A DNA stretch of 5,464 nt from Sandaracinaceae bacterium. Its GTDB lineage: Bacteria > Myxococcota_A > Polyangia > Polyangiales > JAFGIB01. Positions 1 through 5,464 of this stretch are shown one piece after another. The position numbers and the translations under genes are program-made. The notes under the pieces were generated by a model, which had not been told where the DNA came from, searched no databases, and was given only the letters and a program-made list of their open reading frames with translations. Each line of letters begins with the position of its first letter. Positions within the stretch are counted from its first letter, which is position 1. The stretch spans positions 1-5,464 of the forward strand of contig JADGRG010000529.1 in NCBI GenBank assembly GCA_017881145.1, in the 5' to 3' direction.

Positions 1-177
1 GCGCCCCGGATAGCACGCTAGGGTCCAGCCCGCAATCGGAGCATCCAAATGCCTGCCTCCGGCGCAAGCGTGCTGGGGTGCGGCAGATCAAAGGGCGCAG
101 TGTTGGCTGAGGCCGGACTTGGGCCGGCATGGGCGCGGCTCGGTTTTCCTGCTAGATGAGTAGCCGGGTGCCACGGG

Positions 178-978
178 GTGTTGAGGCTGAAGCAGTGGTT
201 GCGGATCGTTGGGGCTGGGTCGGCATTCGCGGGCTTCGGCATGGGCGCGGTGTTGCTGGCGTGGCTGGTGCTGCCGGTCCTCTCCATCAGCGGCAGCCGC
301 GCCGTGCGACGCCGCCGTTGCCAGCGAGTCGTGCGCGCGAGCTTCGTGTTCTTCCACGACTACATGCGCCGCTTGGGGCTGGTCGACTTCGATCCGGCAG
401 CCTTGCGTGAACCCCTGCCTGAGGGACCATTGGTGCTCGTGACCAATCATCCGACCCTGGTCGACGTCACCGCGATGATTGCGGCGTTTGGTGAGCTGTG
501 CGTGGTTGCCAAGAGCTCCTGGTTTCGCAACCCGTTGGTCGGTCCGCTGCTGCGCTGTTGCGGCCACATCGACAGCGGCGTTCGAGGAGCGAGCGATGGC
601 ATCGCGTTGCTGGACGAAGGTGCAGCGCGACTCGCCGAGGGGCACCGCGTGCTGCTCTTTCCCGAGGGCACTCGCTCGCCCGCTCAGGGCATGCGTCGCT
701 TTCGCAGCGGCGCCTTCCATCTCGCCATGCGCGCAGGCGTGCCTGTGTTGCCGGTGCTCATCACCGCGGATCCGCCGGGCTTGAAGAAGCACCAGCCCTG
801 GTACGCGATTCCCAACCAGCCAATCCGCCTGCGCCTGCACCAGCTGCCGCTGATAGCGGCTGCGAGCTTTGCAACGCCACGGGAGCTGCAGGGAGAAGTC
901 CGCAAGTGCTTCGACGCGGCCTGGGCAGAACACGCCAGCCCGAGGCCTGCGCCAGAAGAGCAGGTGCGGGTTGCTTAG
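178..978 (+). CDS. 1-acyl-glycerol-3-phosphate acyltransferase-like (PlsC/LPLAT family) membrane protein
   Basis: This 266-residue protein should transfer an acyl group from acyl-CoA or acyl-ACP to a lysolipid or other hydroxyl acceptor at the inner membrane. Residues about 10-37 form one hydrophobic segment, followed by an Arg-rich stretch (41-50) that would sit in the cytoplasm. The catalytic HX4D motif is NHPTLVD (His91, Asp96). The substrate-binding block is FPEGTRS (161-167), and VPVLPVLI (188-195) matches the fourth family block. The second block, where glycerolipid enzymes usually carry FIxR, reads GHIDSG, so that Arg is missing. Length is normal for the family. The start is GTG at 178, because an in-frame stop (TGA at 157) lies just upstream and only TTG at 181 competes. 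The ribosome site is weak. The region after FPEGTRS, including the KKHQPWYAIP stretch, resembles from memory the acyltransferases of aryl-polyene-type clusters more than housekeeping PlsC. Family assignment is firm; the acceptor is unknown. Confidence 0.93.
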   Translation: MLRLKQWLRIVGAGSAFAGFGMGAVLLAWLVLPVLSISGSRAVRRRRCQRVVRASFVFFHDYMRRLGLVDFDPAALREPLPEGPLVLVTNHPTLVDVTAMIAAFGELCVVAKSSWFRNPLVGPLLRCCGHIDSGVRGASDGIALLDEGAARLAEGHRVLLFPEGTRSPAQGMRRFRSGAFHLAMRAGVPVLPVLITADPPGLKKHQPWYAIPNQPIRLRLHQLPLIAAASFATPRELQGEVRKCFDAAWAEHASPRPAPEEQVRVA

Positions 979-1077
979 TGCGCGCAACAGCCGCTCTGCT
1001 GGCTGGCTCGTGGCGGCCGACGCCGGAAGGCGCGATTTGCTGTCGAGGTCGAACGCGAGCGTTTGGGGCGCTGCGCG

Positions 1078-2487
1078 ATGAAGATCGCCTTCGTTACAGC
1101 CAATCGCGAGACTCTGCCTGACCCCGTGGTGCCGCTCGGCTTGCTCTACGTGATGGCGAACACGCCTCCCGGGCACGAGCTGGTGCTCTGGGATCTATGC
1201 TTCGAGGCAGAGCCCTACGCACACTTGCAGCAGCGGATCTCCGCGTTCGGCCCCGACCTGATCGCCGTGGGCATGCGCAACATCCAGTGCAACGACTACT
1301 CCGGACACGGCACGACGCTCGCCCACTACGAGCGCGTCTTCGAGGTGATCCGTGCGACGACGAGCGTTCCCGTCGTGCTCGGAGGTGGTGGCTTCAGCGT
1401 GATGCCAGAGGAGCTGATGCGCCGCTTCTCGCCAGACTATGGAATCTGCGGCGAAGGCGAGCGCGCATTCTCAGAGTTGGTGAACGTCCTGGCTGGCAAC
1501 CAAGGGTCACTCGACCAGATCGCAAACCTTCACTACTTTCGGCGCAGTGAACAGCCCGACTCGGGTCCGGTTGCGTCCAGTGCGCGCGCTCCCGCCCAGC
1601 TCACGGTTGTCCCAGCGCGCGGAGTATTCCAGAACCTCGATGCCTTGCGACCACCGTCGCGCGCGGCGTTGGATGCGCGGTATTACCTCGACGTCGGCAT
1701 CGATGCGGTCCAGACCAAGCGCGGCTGCTCGCTGCGCTGCGACTACTGCACGTACCCTACGATCGAAGGTCGCATCAGCCGCCAGCGCAGGCCCGAGCAA
1801 GTCGTCGACGAGCTGCTCGCAGCGCGTGAGGAGCGCGCCGCCACGCACTTCTTCATCGTGGACTCGGTCTTCAATCTTCCAGCCGCGCACGCCAAAGCGG
1901 TCTGTCGGGAGATGATCCGACGCGGCTTCGACACCCCGTGGACCTGTTACGTGAACCCCATGAGCTACGATGCGGAGTTGGCTCAGCTGATGGTAGAGGC
2001 AGGTTGCGCGGGGATGGAGGTGGGATCCGATTCTGGTGTCGACGAGGTGTTGGCGCGTCTGCAGAAGGGCTTCACGACGGAACACATTCGAGCGCTGCAC
2101 CAGCGTGCGAGCGCGGCGGGCATTCCGGACTGCCACTCGTTCATCCTGGGCACACCGGGCGAGACCTTGGACGACGTGCGGCGTACCCTCGAGTTCTGCG
2201 CAGACCTCGACCCCTTCGCTGCGATCATGATGCCGTGGACCGACGACCGCGAAGCGCTCGACCCCGAGCTGGCCAAGGAGCATCGCGCGTTTCGGCGACG
2301 CATCGAGGAGTCGTTGCGCGAAATGCAGCGAGATCTTCCGCACTGGATAGTTCCTGCGTTGGCGCTCAACTTCGATCCCGCGCTCTTTCGCATGCTGCGC
2401 CGCGGTGGCTACACTGGCCCGCTCTGGCAGCACATCCGCCGCGCACGCGGCAGGACTCGTCGTCGACGGCGTGTGCCGAGCCTGTGA
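1078..2487 (+). CDS. Radical SAM protein with N-terminal cobalamin-binding-like domain
   Basis: The product (469 residues) is a radical S-adenosylmethionine enzyme of the B12-binding class. Residues 1-140 form a Rossmann-like cobalamin-binding domain: MKIAFVTAN opening, PLGLLYV, VVLGGGGFS (about 99-107) and CGEGE (124-128). The DxHxxG cobalamin ligand motif is absent, as is common in this class. The [4Fe-4S] cluster motif CxxxCxxC is RGCSLRCDYC (Cys217, Cys221, Cys224). Further TIM-barrel signatures are FIVDSVF (259-265), EVGSDSG (314-320) and ILGTPGET (356-363). The C-terminus ends in an Arg-rich tail. ATG at 1078 is preferred because it begins the conserved first strand; a GGGG at 1065-1068 lies 9 bases upstream. 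An in-frame TTG at 1063 would add only five residues. Members of the class methylate unactivated carbons or carry out ring rearrangements on lipids, tetrapyrroles and antibiotics. The substrate cannot be told here; the acyltransferase 99 bases upstream hints at a lipid. Confidence 0.93.
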   Translation: MKIAFVTANRETLPDPVVPLGLLYVMANTPPGHELVLWDLCFEAEPYAHLQQRISAFGPDLIAVGMRNIQCNDYSGHGTTLAHYERVFEVIRATTSVPVVLGGGGFSVMPEELMRRFSPDYGICGEGERAFSELVNVLAGNQGSLDQIANLHYFRRSEQPDSGPVASSARAPAQLTVVPARGVFQNLDALRPPSRAALDARYYLDVGIDAVQTKRGCSLRCDYCTYPTIEGRISRQRRPEQVVDELLAAREERAATHFFIVDSVFNLPAAHAKAVCREMIRRGFDTPWTCYVNPMSYDAELAQLMVEAGCAGMEVGSDSGVDEVLARLQKGFTTEHIRALHQRASAAGIPDCHSFILGTPGETLDDVRRTLEFCADLDPFAAIMMPWTDDREALDPELAKEHRAFRRRIEESLREMQRDLPHWIVPALALNFDPALFRMLRRGGYTGPLWQHIRRARGRTRRRRRVPSL

Positions 2488-2523
2488 TGCGAGTCTCGAG
2501 GAGCGCTGCCGCGCGCTTCCGGG

Positions 2524-3144
2524 CTACTCGGCTTGCAGCTCATGGCGGCGGAGGTATCCGCTCACGGCCTGCGCGAGGCGGCGCGCTTGCGTCGCATTCA
2601 GCACGGGTAGCTCCGTGCCCCAGTCATAGCTCATCAGGTTGCCCGCAGCCTGATCGTGCTCCGGGTTGCCCAGGAAGTGCCCGAGCTCGTGCGCGAGCAC
2701 GCCGCTGGCTGCGATCGAGGACAGGATCACGTAGTGCGCGCCCGGGTGAGTGCGCGAGTGCCAGTGCACGCCGCGCCGCACTTGGGTCGGGTCGTCCACG
2801 TCGCGCAGCGAGCGCACCACGAAGCAGTTGATCACGCCTCGCTCGAGCTGCGAATCGAGCGCGTCGCGATCGTCGCGGGTTTCGACCGCCGCATGCTCCG
2901 CTCCGAGCGCGACCGTCGCGCGCAGGCTGAAGGCCACGCCGTAGGCTGCGAAGATCTGGTTCGCTCGCGCCAGGCGTTCCGAAAGAAACGCCGCGTCGAC
3001 GACCGGCCCGTCTGGCGCTCGAGCGACGTGAAATACCACGGCCAAAGTCACGGGCGTCTGCGCTACAGCGTGTGCGAAGCCGCGCGAAAGCAGCAGCGTT
3101 AGCAGGCCGACCATGCACACCACTCGTCGTGACCATGAGCGCAC
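2524..3144 (-). CDS. Secreted zinc metalloprotease, metzincin-like
   Basis: This is a small exported zinc peptidase. With the GTG start at 3144 it has 206 residues: a positively charged start (RSWSRR), a hydrophobic core (MVGLLTLLL) and a likely signal peptidase I site after AHAVAQ near residue 28. The mature domain ends with the zinc site HELGHFLG (His152, Glu153, His156, Gly159), a further His163, and a Met-turn-like GNLMSY (Met171). Zinc binding by the histidines and catalysis by Glu153 follow from the motif. The third His is one residue later than in the classic HExxHxxGxxH. A single Cys remains in the mature part (Cys107). An ATG at 3114 (196 residues) is the alternative start, but its signal peptide would lack a basic N-region; neither start has a strong ribosome site, and the frame stays open to 3363. 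It converges on the radical SAM gene with 36 bases between the stops. It could be a periplasmic or extracellular protease; its target is unknown. Confidence 0.85.
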   Translation of the reverse strand: MRSWSRRVVCMVGLLTLLLSRGFAHAVAQTPVTLAVVFHVARAPDGPVVDAAFLSERLARANQIFAAYGVAFSLRATVALGAEHAAVETRDDRDALDSQLERGVINCFVVRSLRDVDDPTQVRRGVHWHSRTHPGAHYVILSSIAASGVLAHELGHFLGNPEHDQAAGNLMSYDWGTELPVLNATQARRLAQAVSGYLRRHELQAE

Positions 3145-3183
3145 GACACGAGTGTAGCTGTCGCGCGCTTCCGTGCAGCGTCG

Positions 3184-3207
3184 ACGCGGGGCAACGCTGC
3201 CCCGCGT
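3184..3207 (-). terminator. Strong GC-rich hairpin, likely terminator of the small minus-strand gene
   Basis: A perfect 10-bp inverted repeat (ACGCGGGGCA and TGCCCCGCGT) encloses the 4-base loop ACGC. Read on the minus strand it begins 7 bases after the stop codon of the small ORF at 3215-3466, the normal place for an intrinsic terminator. No T-run follows on either strand, so it would be a U-less hairpin, or it may act in mRNA 3'-end protection or attenuation before the protease gene. Confidence 0.5.
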
Positions 3208-3214
3208 GCGCGCA

Positions 3215-3466
3215 CTAAGGCAGCGTCGGGTTGCCAGGCCGCTTTCGCGGAGAAGCCTGTGCGATGACGGAGGCGGTGACGACCTGCCCGAGCCTGTAGC
3301 CACCCGGCTTGGCAGGCGTGACGGACAACGCTTGGACGAGTCGAAGAGCGTTGTCGTTCTCAACGGCAGGCTCGCGGATCATGTCGAGCTTCGAGGTCAC
3401 GATGCGCGCGAGGATATCGATCTTGCCGACGCGGTAAAGCGCGATCGCGCACGACGAGGGCTGCAC
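3215..3466 (-). CDS. Small hypothetical protein, 83 residues
   Basis: I do not recognise this protein. It starts with GTG at 3466 and ends with TAG at 3215-3217. Support for it being real is threefold: an AGGAAGA Shine-Dalgarno-like sequence 8 bases before the start, mostly G/C third codon positions, and a terminator-like hairpin directly after the stop. The translation has a balanced composition with alternating hydrophobic and charged residues (for example KIDILARIVTSKLDMI, about 16-31), unlike the Arg/Ala/Pro-rich shadow frames around it. There is no convincing signal peptide, membrane segment or metal motif; one Cys is present (Cys6). The tail (PRKRPGNPTLP) is basic and Pro-rich, probably disordered. 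It lies between the divergent J-domain gene and the co-directional protease gene. It could instead be the 3' part of a longer decayed gene whose start lies nearer 3557. Confidence 0.5.
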   Translation of the reverse strand: MQPSSCAIALYRVGKIDILARIVTSKLDMIREPAVENDNALRLVQALSVTPAKPGGYRLGQVVTASVIAQASPRKRPGNPTLP

Positions 3467-3474
3467 AGCGATTT

Positions 3475-3481
3475 TCTTCCT
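3475..3481 (-). promoter_or_regulatory. Shine-Dalgarno-like site of the small minus-strand ORF
   Basis: On the minus strand this reads AGGAAGA, 8 bases before the GTG at 3466. It lies in a locally AT-richer patch (about 3467-3500) that probably also carries promoter elements for the divergent genes, although no clear -35/-10 pair could be picked out. It is the main reason for choosing GTG at 3466 as the start. Confidence 0.45.
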
Positions 3482-3555
3482 GATCGTAGTGTAGGTTTCG
3501 CGTTGCGCGTAGGGGCTTGCCGATCGCCTGCCAGACGCGGATCCTTGTCTCCGCC

Positions 3556-4038
3556 ATGGCCCGCAAGCTCGACGAGCTGGACTACTACTCCCTGCTGGGC
3601 GTGCCGCCCGACGCCACCGTCGACGACATCAAGGCTGCGTTTCGCGCCTTTGCACGCCGCTATCACCCGGATCGCCACGCCGGGGAGCCCGAGCTGGTGG
3701 CCAAGGTCACGCGGATCTATCGGCGCGCGACCGAGGCCTATCGCGTGCTGACCCACATCGATCAACGCCGCGCCTACGATGAACAGCTCTCACAAGGCCA
3801 GCTGCGTCTCGATCCCGAGCGCGTGCGCAAAAGTGCGCGGCCCAGTGCTCCACCGGGTCACGCGGAGGTGCGGGACGCGCGCGCTCGGCCCTTCGTGACC
3901 AGGGCCGAGCAGGCTTTGCGCGCCAAGGACTATCGCCTGGCCAAGCTCAACTTCCAGATCGCGCTCAAGCACGAGCCCGACAACGCCGCACTGAAGCAGA
4001 AGCTCGCCGAGGTGGAGGCGCTGCTGCTGGCCGACTGA
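3556..4038 (+). CDS. J-domain (DnaJ-like) protein with C-terminal TPR-like region
   Basis: This 160-residue protein carries an N-terminal J-domain (about residues 8-75). It opens with DYYSLLGVPPDAT and has the diagnostic HPD tripeptide at 37-39 in RRYHPDR, followed by the helix ending AYRVL and the RRAYDEQL closing segment. J-domains stimulate the ATPase of Hsp70/DnaK and bring it to a client. The Gly/Phe, zinc-finger and C-terminal substrate domains of true DnaJ are absent. A basic, Pro-containing linker (about 83-112) leads to a helical pair, FVTRAEQALRAKDYRLAK and NFQIALKHEPDNAALKQKL, which has the spacing of one TPR unit. This suggests a specialised co-chaperone or adaptor rather than the general DnaJ. 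ATG at 3556 is preferred over an in-frame ATG at 3517 because the J-domain begins directly after it. It is read in the same direction as hisB, 36 bases away, but no functional link to histidine synthesis is known. Confidence 0.9.
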   Translation: MARKLDELDYYSLLGVPPDATVDDIKAAFRAFARRYHPDRHAGEPELVAKVTRIYRRATEAYRVLTHIDQRRAYDEQLSQGQLRLDPERVRKSARPSAPPGHAEVRDARARPFVTRAEQALRAKDYRLAKLNFQIALKHEPDNAALKQKLAEVEALLLAD

Positions 4039-4061
4039 TGCTCTCGGGCAAGCTCTCGGCC

Positions 4062-4066
4062 AGGGG
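4062..4066 (+). promoter_or_regulatory. Ribosome binding site that favours the upstream hisB start
   Basis: AGGGG lies 8 bases before the ATG at 4075 but 20 bases before the alternative ATG at 4087, so it supports the longer HisB form. It lies in the 36-base gap after the J-domain gene. Confidence 0.55.
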
Positions 4067-4074
4067 CTCGTGCT

Positions 4075-4680
4075 ATGGTGGCGCCGATGTCTCGCAGAGC
4101 CACAGTGGAACGCAAGACGCGCGAAACGCGGATCCGGGTCGAGGTCGATCTGGACGGGAGCGGCGTGCACCAGATCAACACGCCGTTGCCGTTCCTGAGC
4201 CACATGCTCGACCAGCTCGGTCGGCACGGGATGCTCGACCTCCGAGTCGACGCCGAAGGCGACACCGAGATCGACGGCCATCACACCACCGAAGACCTCG
4301 GCATCACGCTCGGGCAGGCGGTGGCGCGGGCGCTCGGAGACAAAGCCGGCATTCGCCGCTATGGCTCGGCGACGTTGCCCATGGACGAGGCCTGCGTGAC
4401 CTGCGCGCTCGACCTCTCAGGCCGACCCTACTTCGTGTGGCAAGTCCCGCTGCCCAAAGCCAAGGTCGGCGACTTCGACACCGAGCTTGCCGAAGTCTTC
4501 TTCGAGGGCTTCGCGCGCGGCGTCGGCTGCAATCTCCACATGCACCTGGTCACCGGCCAAGTGCTGCATCACATCATCGAGATCTGCTTCAAGGCGTTCG
4601 CGCGAGCGTTGCGCGAGGCCGTCGAGGTCGATCCTCGTTCGACCGGCGTCCCCTCCACCAAGGGCACGCTCACGGAGTAG
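4075..4680 (+). CDS. hisB: Imidazoleglycerol-phosphate dehydratase
   Basis: HisB dehydrates imidazole glycerol phosphate to imidazole acetol phosphate, the sixth step of histidine biosynthesis, in the cytoplasm. It normally forms a 24-mer with two manganese ions per active site. The 201-residue sequence shows all hallmarks: LPFLSHMLDQLGRHG (His43), DGHHTTED (His69, His70, Glu73), MDEA (Asp104, Glu105), SGRPYFV, FFEGFARG, GQVLHHIIE (His165, His166, Glu169) and a C-terminal STKGTL. It is the monofunctional form, without the histidinol-phosphatase domain fused to it in enterobacteria. ATG at 4075 is taken because AGGGG stands 8 bases upstream; ATG at 4087 (197 residues) fits the usual family N-terminus slightly better and remains possible. 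hisA follows after 3 bases, so the two are almost certainly co-transcribed and probably translationally coupled. Confidence 0.97.
   Translation: MVAPMSRRATVERKTRETRIRVEVDLDGSGVHQINTPLPFLSHMLDQLGRHGMLDLRVDAEGDTEIDGHHTTEDLGITLGQAVARALGDKAGIRRYGSATLPMDEACVTCALDLSGRPYFVWQVPLPKAKVGDFDTELAEVFFEGFARGVGCNLHMHLVTGQVLHHIIEICFKAFARALREAVEVDPRSTGVPSTKGTLTE
4674..4677 (+). promoter_or_regulatory. hisA ribosome binding site inside the end of hisB
   Basis: GGAG lies in the last sense codons of hisB, 6 bases before GTG at 4684 and 12 bases before the in-frame ATG at 4690. The position favours GTG as the hisA start and means ribosomes finishing hisB can load directly on hisA. Confidence 0.55.
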
Positions 4681-4683
4681 TTC

Positions 4684-5412
4684 GTGTCGATGGAGCTCAT
4701 CCCCGCAATCGATCTGCTCGGCGGCAAAGTCGTGCGACTGCAACGTGGTCGTTACGACCAGGTCACCATCTACTCCGAGCGTCCGGTCGAGCAGGCGCGA
4801 GTCTTCTACGACGCGGGCGCGCGGCGCTTGCACGTGGTCGATCTCGACGGTGCGCGAGACGGCATGCCCAGGAACATCGCGGTCATCGAAGCGATCCTGC
4901 GCACGGTCCCGGTGCGCATCCAGGTGGGCGGTGGGATTCGGGATGAGCTCATCGCCAAGCGCTGGCTCACGGCGGGCGTCGAGCGAGTCGTGCTTGGGAC
5001 CGCTGCGGTGAAGGACCCAGTGTTCGTGAAGAAGCTCTGCGCGGAGCATCCGGGCTCGGTGGTGGTGGCCGTCGATGAGCGTGACGGCGAAGTGGCCGTG
5101 GAAGGCTGGCTGCAGGGCAGCGGACGAAGCGCCAGAGATCTGGCGCGCGAGGTCGATGGCTGGGGAGTCGGTGCCATCTTGCACACGGTGATCGCTCGCG
5201 ACGGCACGCGCGAAGGGCCGGATGTGGATGCCACGCTCGCACTGCAGGGCGAGGTTTCGGCGACCGTGATCGCCTCGGGCGGAATCGGTGAGCTCGCGCA
5301 TATTCGCACGCTGGCAGAGCGAGGCGTGCGCGCCGCCGTCTGTGGTCGCGCGTTGCTCTCGGGCGCGTTCTCGGTGCCGGAGGCCTTTGCCGCGGCCGGG
5401 ATGCAAAGCTGA
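4684..5412 (+). CDS. hisA: Phosphoribosylformimino-5-aminoimidazole carboxamide ribotide isomerase (ProFAR isomerase)
   Basis: HisA is a (beta/alpha)8-barrel enzyme that carries out the Amadori-type isomerisation of ProFAR to PRFAR, the fourth histidine step. The protein has 242 residues, the standard length. The catalytic Asp10 is in IPAIDL and the second catalytic acid is Asp131 in VVAVDERDG. Phosphate-binding loops are visible as QVGGGIRD (80-87) and IASGGIGEL (196-204), with GRALLSGAF near the end. The segment after strand 5 reads LHTVIARDGT; Thr168 matches the conserved Thr, but the following residue, usually Asp (TDI), is Val169. GTG at 4684 is chosen for its GGAG site 6 bases upstream; ATG at 4690 would remove two residues. 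The two-half repeat of the barrel is evident from the paired glycine-rich loops. The protein is HisA rather than HisF, judging by the IPAIDL start and the absence of HisF's IPCLDV. Confidence 0.96.
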   Translation: MSMELIPAIDLLGGKVVRLQRGRYDQVTIYSERPVEQARVFYDAGARRLHVVDLDGARDGMPRNIAVIEAILRTVPVRIQVGGGIRDELIAKRWLTAGVERVVLGTAAVKDPVFVKKLCAEHPGSVVVAVDERDGEVAVEGWLQGSGRSARDLAREVDGWGVGAILHTVIARDGTREGPDVDATLALQGEVSATVIASGGIGELAHIRTLAERGVRAAVCGRALLSGAFSVPEAFAAAGMQS

Positions 5413-5432
5413 GCGGCGAACGAGGCGAGTCT

Positions 5433-5464
5433 GTGGAGCAAGAGCTCGAAGTCGGCGTCGATGA
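5433..5464 (+). CDS. Start of a gene cut by the window edge
   Basis: A GTG at 5433 opens a frame that runs off the right end (ten full codons, MEQELEVGVD). GAGG at 5422-5425 stands 7 bases upstream, and the start is 20 bases after the hisA stop, so it would be the next gene of the same transcript. The residues do not resemble the HisF or HisH N-terminus. Too little is visible to name it. Confidence 0.35.
   Translation, partial: MEQELEVGVD

Noticed and set aside
1..177. Possible upstream gene end or minus-strand ORF at the left edge
   Set aside because: Plus-strand frames close within a few codons or carry no protein-like signal, and the minus-strand frame runs into the acyltransferase gene as a shadow.
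1021..1032. Small hairpin CGCC-GGAA-GGCG before the radical SAM gene
   Set aside because: A 4-bp stem is too short to be considered a terminator or a regulatory element.
88..1176. Long minus-strand open frame (362 codons) opposite the acyltransferase
   Set aside because: It lies antisense to a gene with clear family motifs; its translation is rich in Arg, His, Gln and Ala with no domain, a typical shadow in GC-rich DNA.
1507..2433. Minus-strand open frame of 308 codons opposite the radical SAM gene
   Set aside because: It is antisense to the CxxxCxxC-bearing gene, has low-complexity composition and no recognisable motif.
2501..2518. Hairpin between the convergent stops of the radical SAM and protease genes
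   Set aside because: The stem AGCGC/GCGCT is only 5 bp plus a G-T pair, with no T-run; such stems are frequent by chance at this GC content.
1938..2831. Plus-strand open frame crossing the radical SAM stop into the protease region
   Set aside because: It overlaps two genes of better evidence in other frames and becomes an Arg/Ser/Ala-rich shadow.
3173..3751. Plus-strand open frame covering the gap before the J-domain gene
   Set aside because: It overlaps the J-domain coding sequence in another frame; the first half is the complement of the better-supported small minus-strand ORF.
4041..4060. Tandem repeat of GCTCTCGG in the gap before hisB
   Set aside because: Two copies of 8 bases close together are not enough to claim an operator or a repeat element.
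4417..5406. Minus-strand open frame of 329 codons opposite hisB and hisA
   Set aside because: It spans two certain genes antisense and is His/Arg/Asp-rich, as expected of the complement of codon-biased GC-rich genes.

Overview
This is a GC-rich bacterial window with strong G/C preference at third codon positions and GTG starts alongside ATG. The mix of a stand-alone J-domain/TPR protein, a secreted zinc protease, a cobalamin-type radical SAM enzyme and his genes suggests a delta-proteobacterium in the broad sense, most likely Myxococcota. That is an inference from gene style; no rRNA or other marker is present. Six genes are well supported, one small hypothetical gene is moderately supported, and one gene is cut by the right edge. 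No mobile element, CRISPR array, tRNA or rRNA was seen.

Left part (1-2487, + strand). Positions 1-177 hold no gene I can support; at most the last codons of an upstream reading frame. Next come a membrane-anchored lysophospholipid-type acyltransferase (178-978) and, 99 bases later, a B12-binding-domain radical SAM enzyme (1078-2487). Together they look like part of a lipid or polyketide-like tailoring locus, but no substrate can be read from the sequence.

Middle part (2488-3555, - strand). A short secreted zinc metalloprotease with a metzincin-like HExxH and Met-turn (3144-2524) runs convergently against the radical SAM gene, with 36 bases between stop codons. Upstream of it on the same strand is an unrecognised 83-residue ORF (3466-3215). 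It has a Shine-Dalgarno-like sequence in front and a perfect 10-bp hairpin just after its stop, which together argue that it is a real small gene.

Right part (3556-5464, + strand). A J-domain protein with a C-terminal TPR-like helix pair (3556-4038) is followed after 36 bases by hisB (4075-4680). After a 3-base gap comes hisA (4684-5412). These encode steps six and four of histidine biosynthesis. The usual hisH is absent between them. A further gene probably starts at 5433 and runs off the window; its first residues do not look like HisF.

The most interesting points are the one-residue-longer zinc motif of the protease, the small hairpin-ended gene, the acyltransferase/radical SAM pair, and the compact hisB-hisA arrangement with an altered conserved position in HisA.
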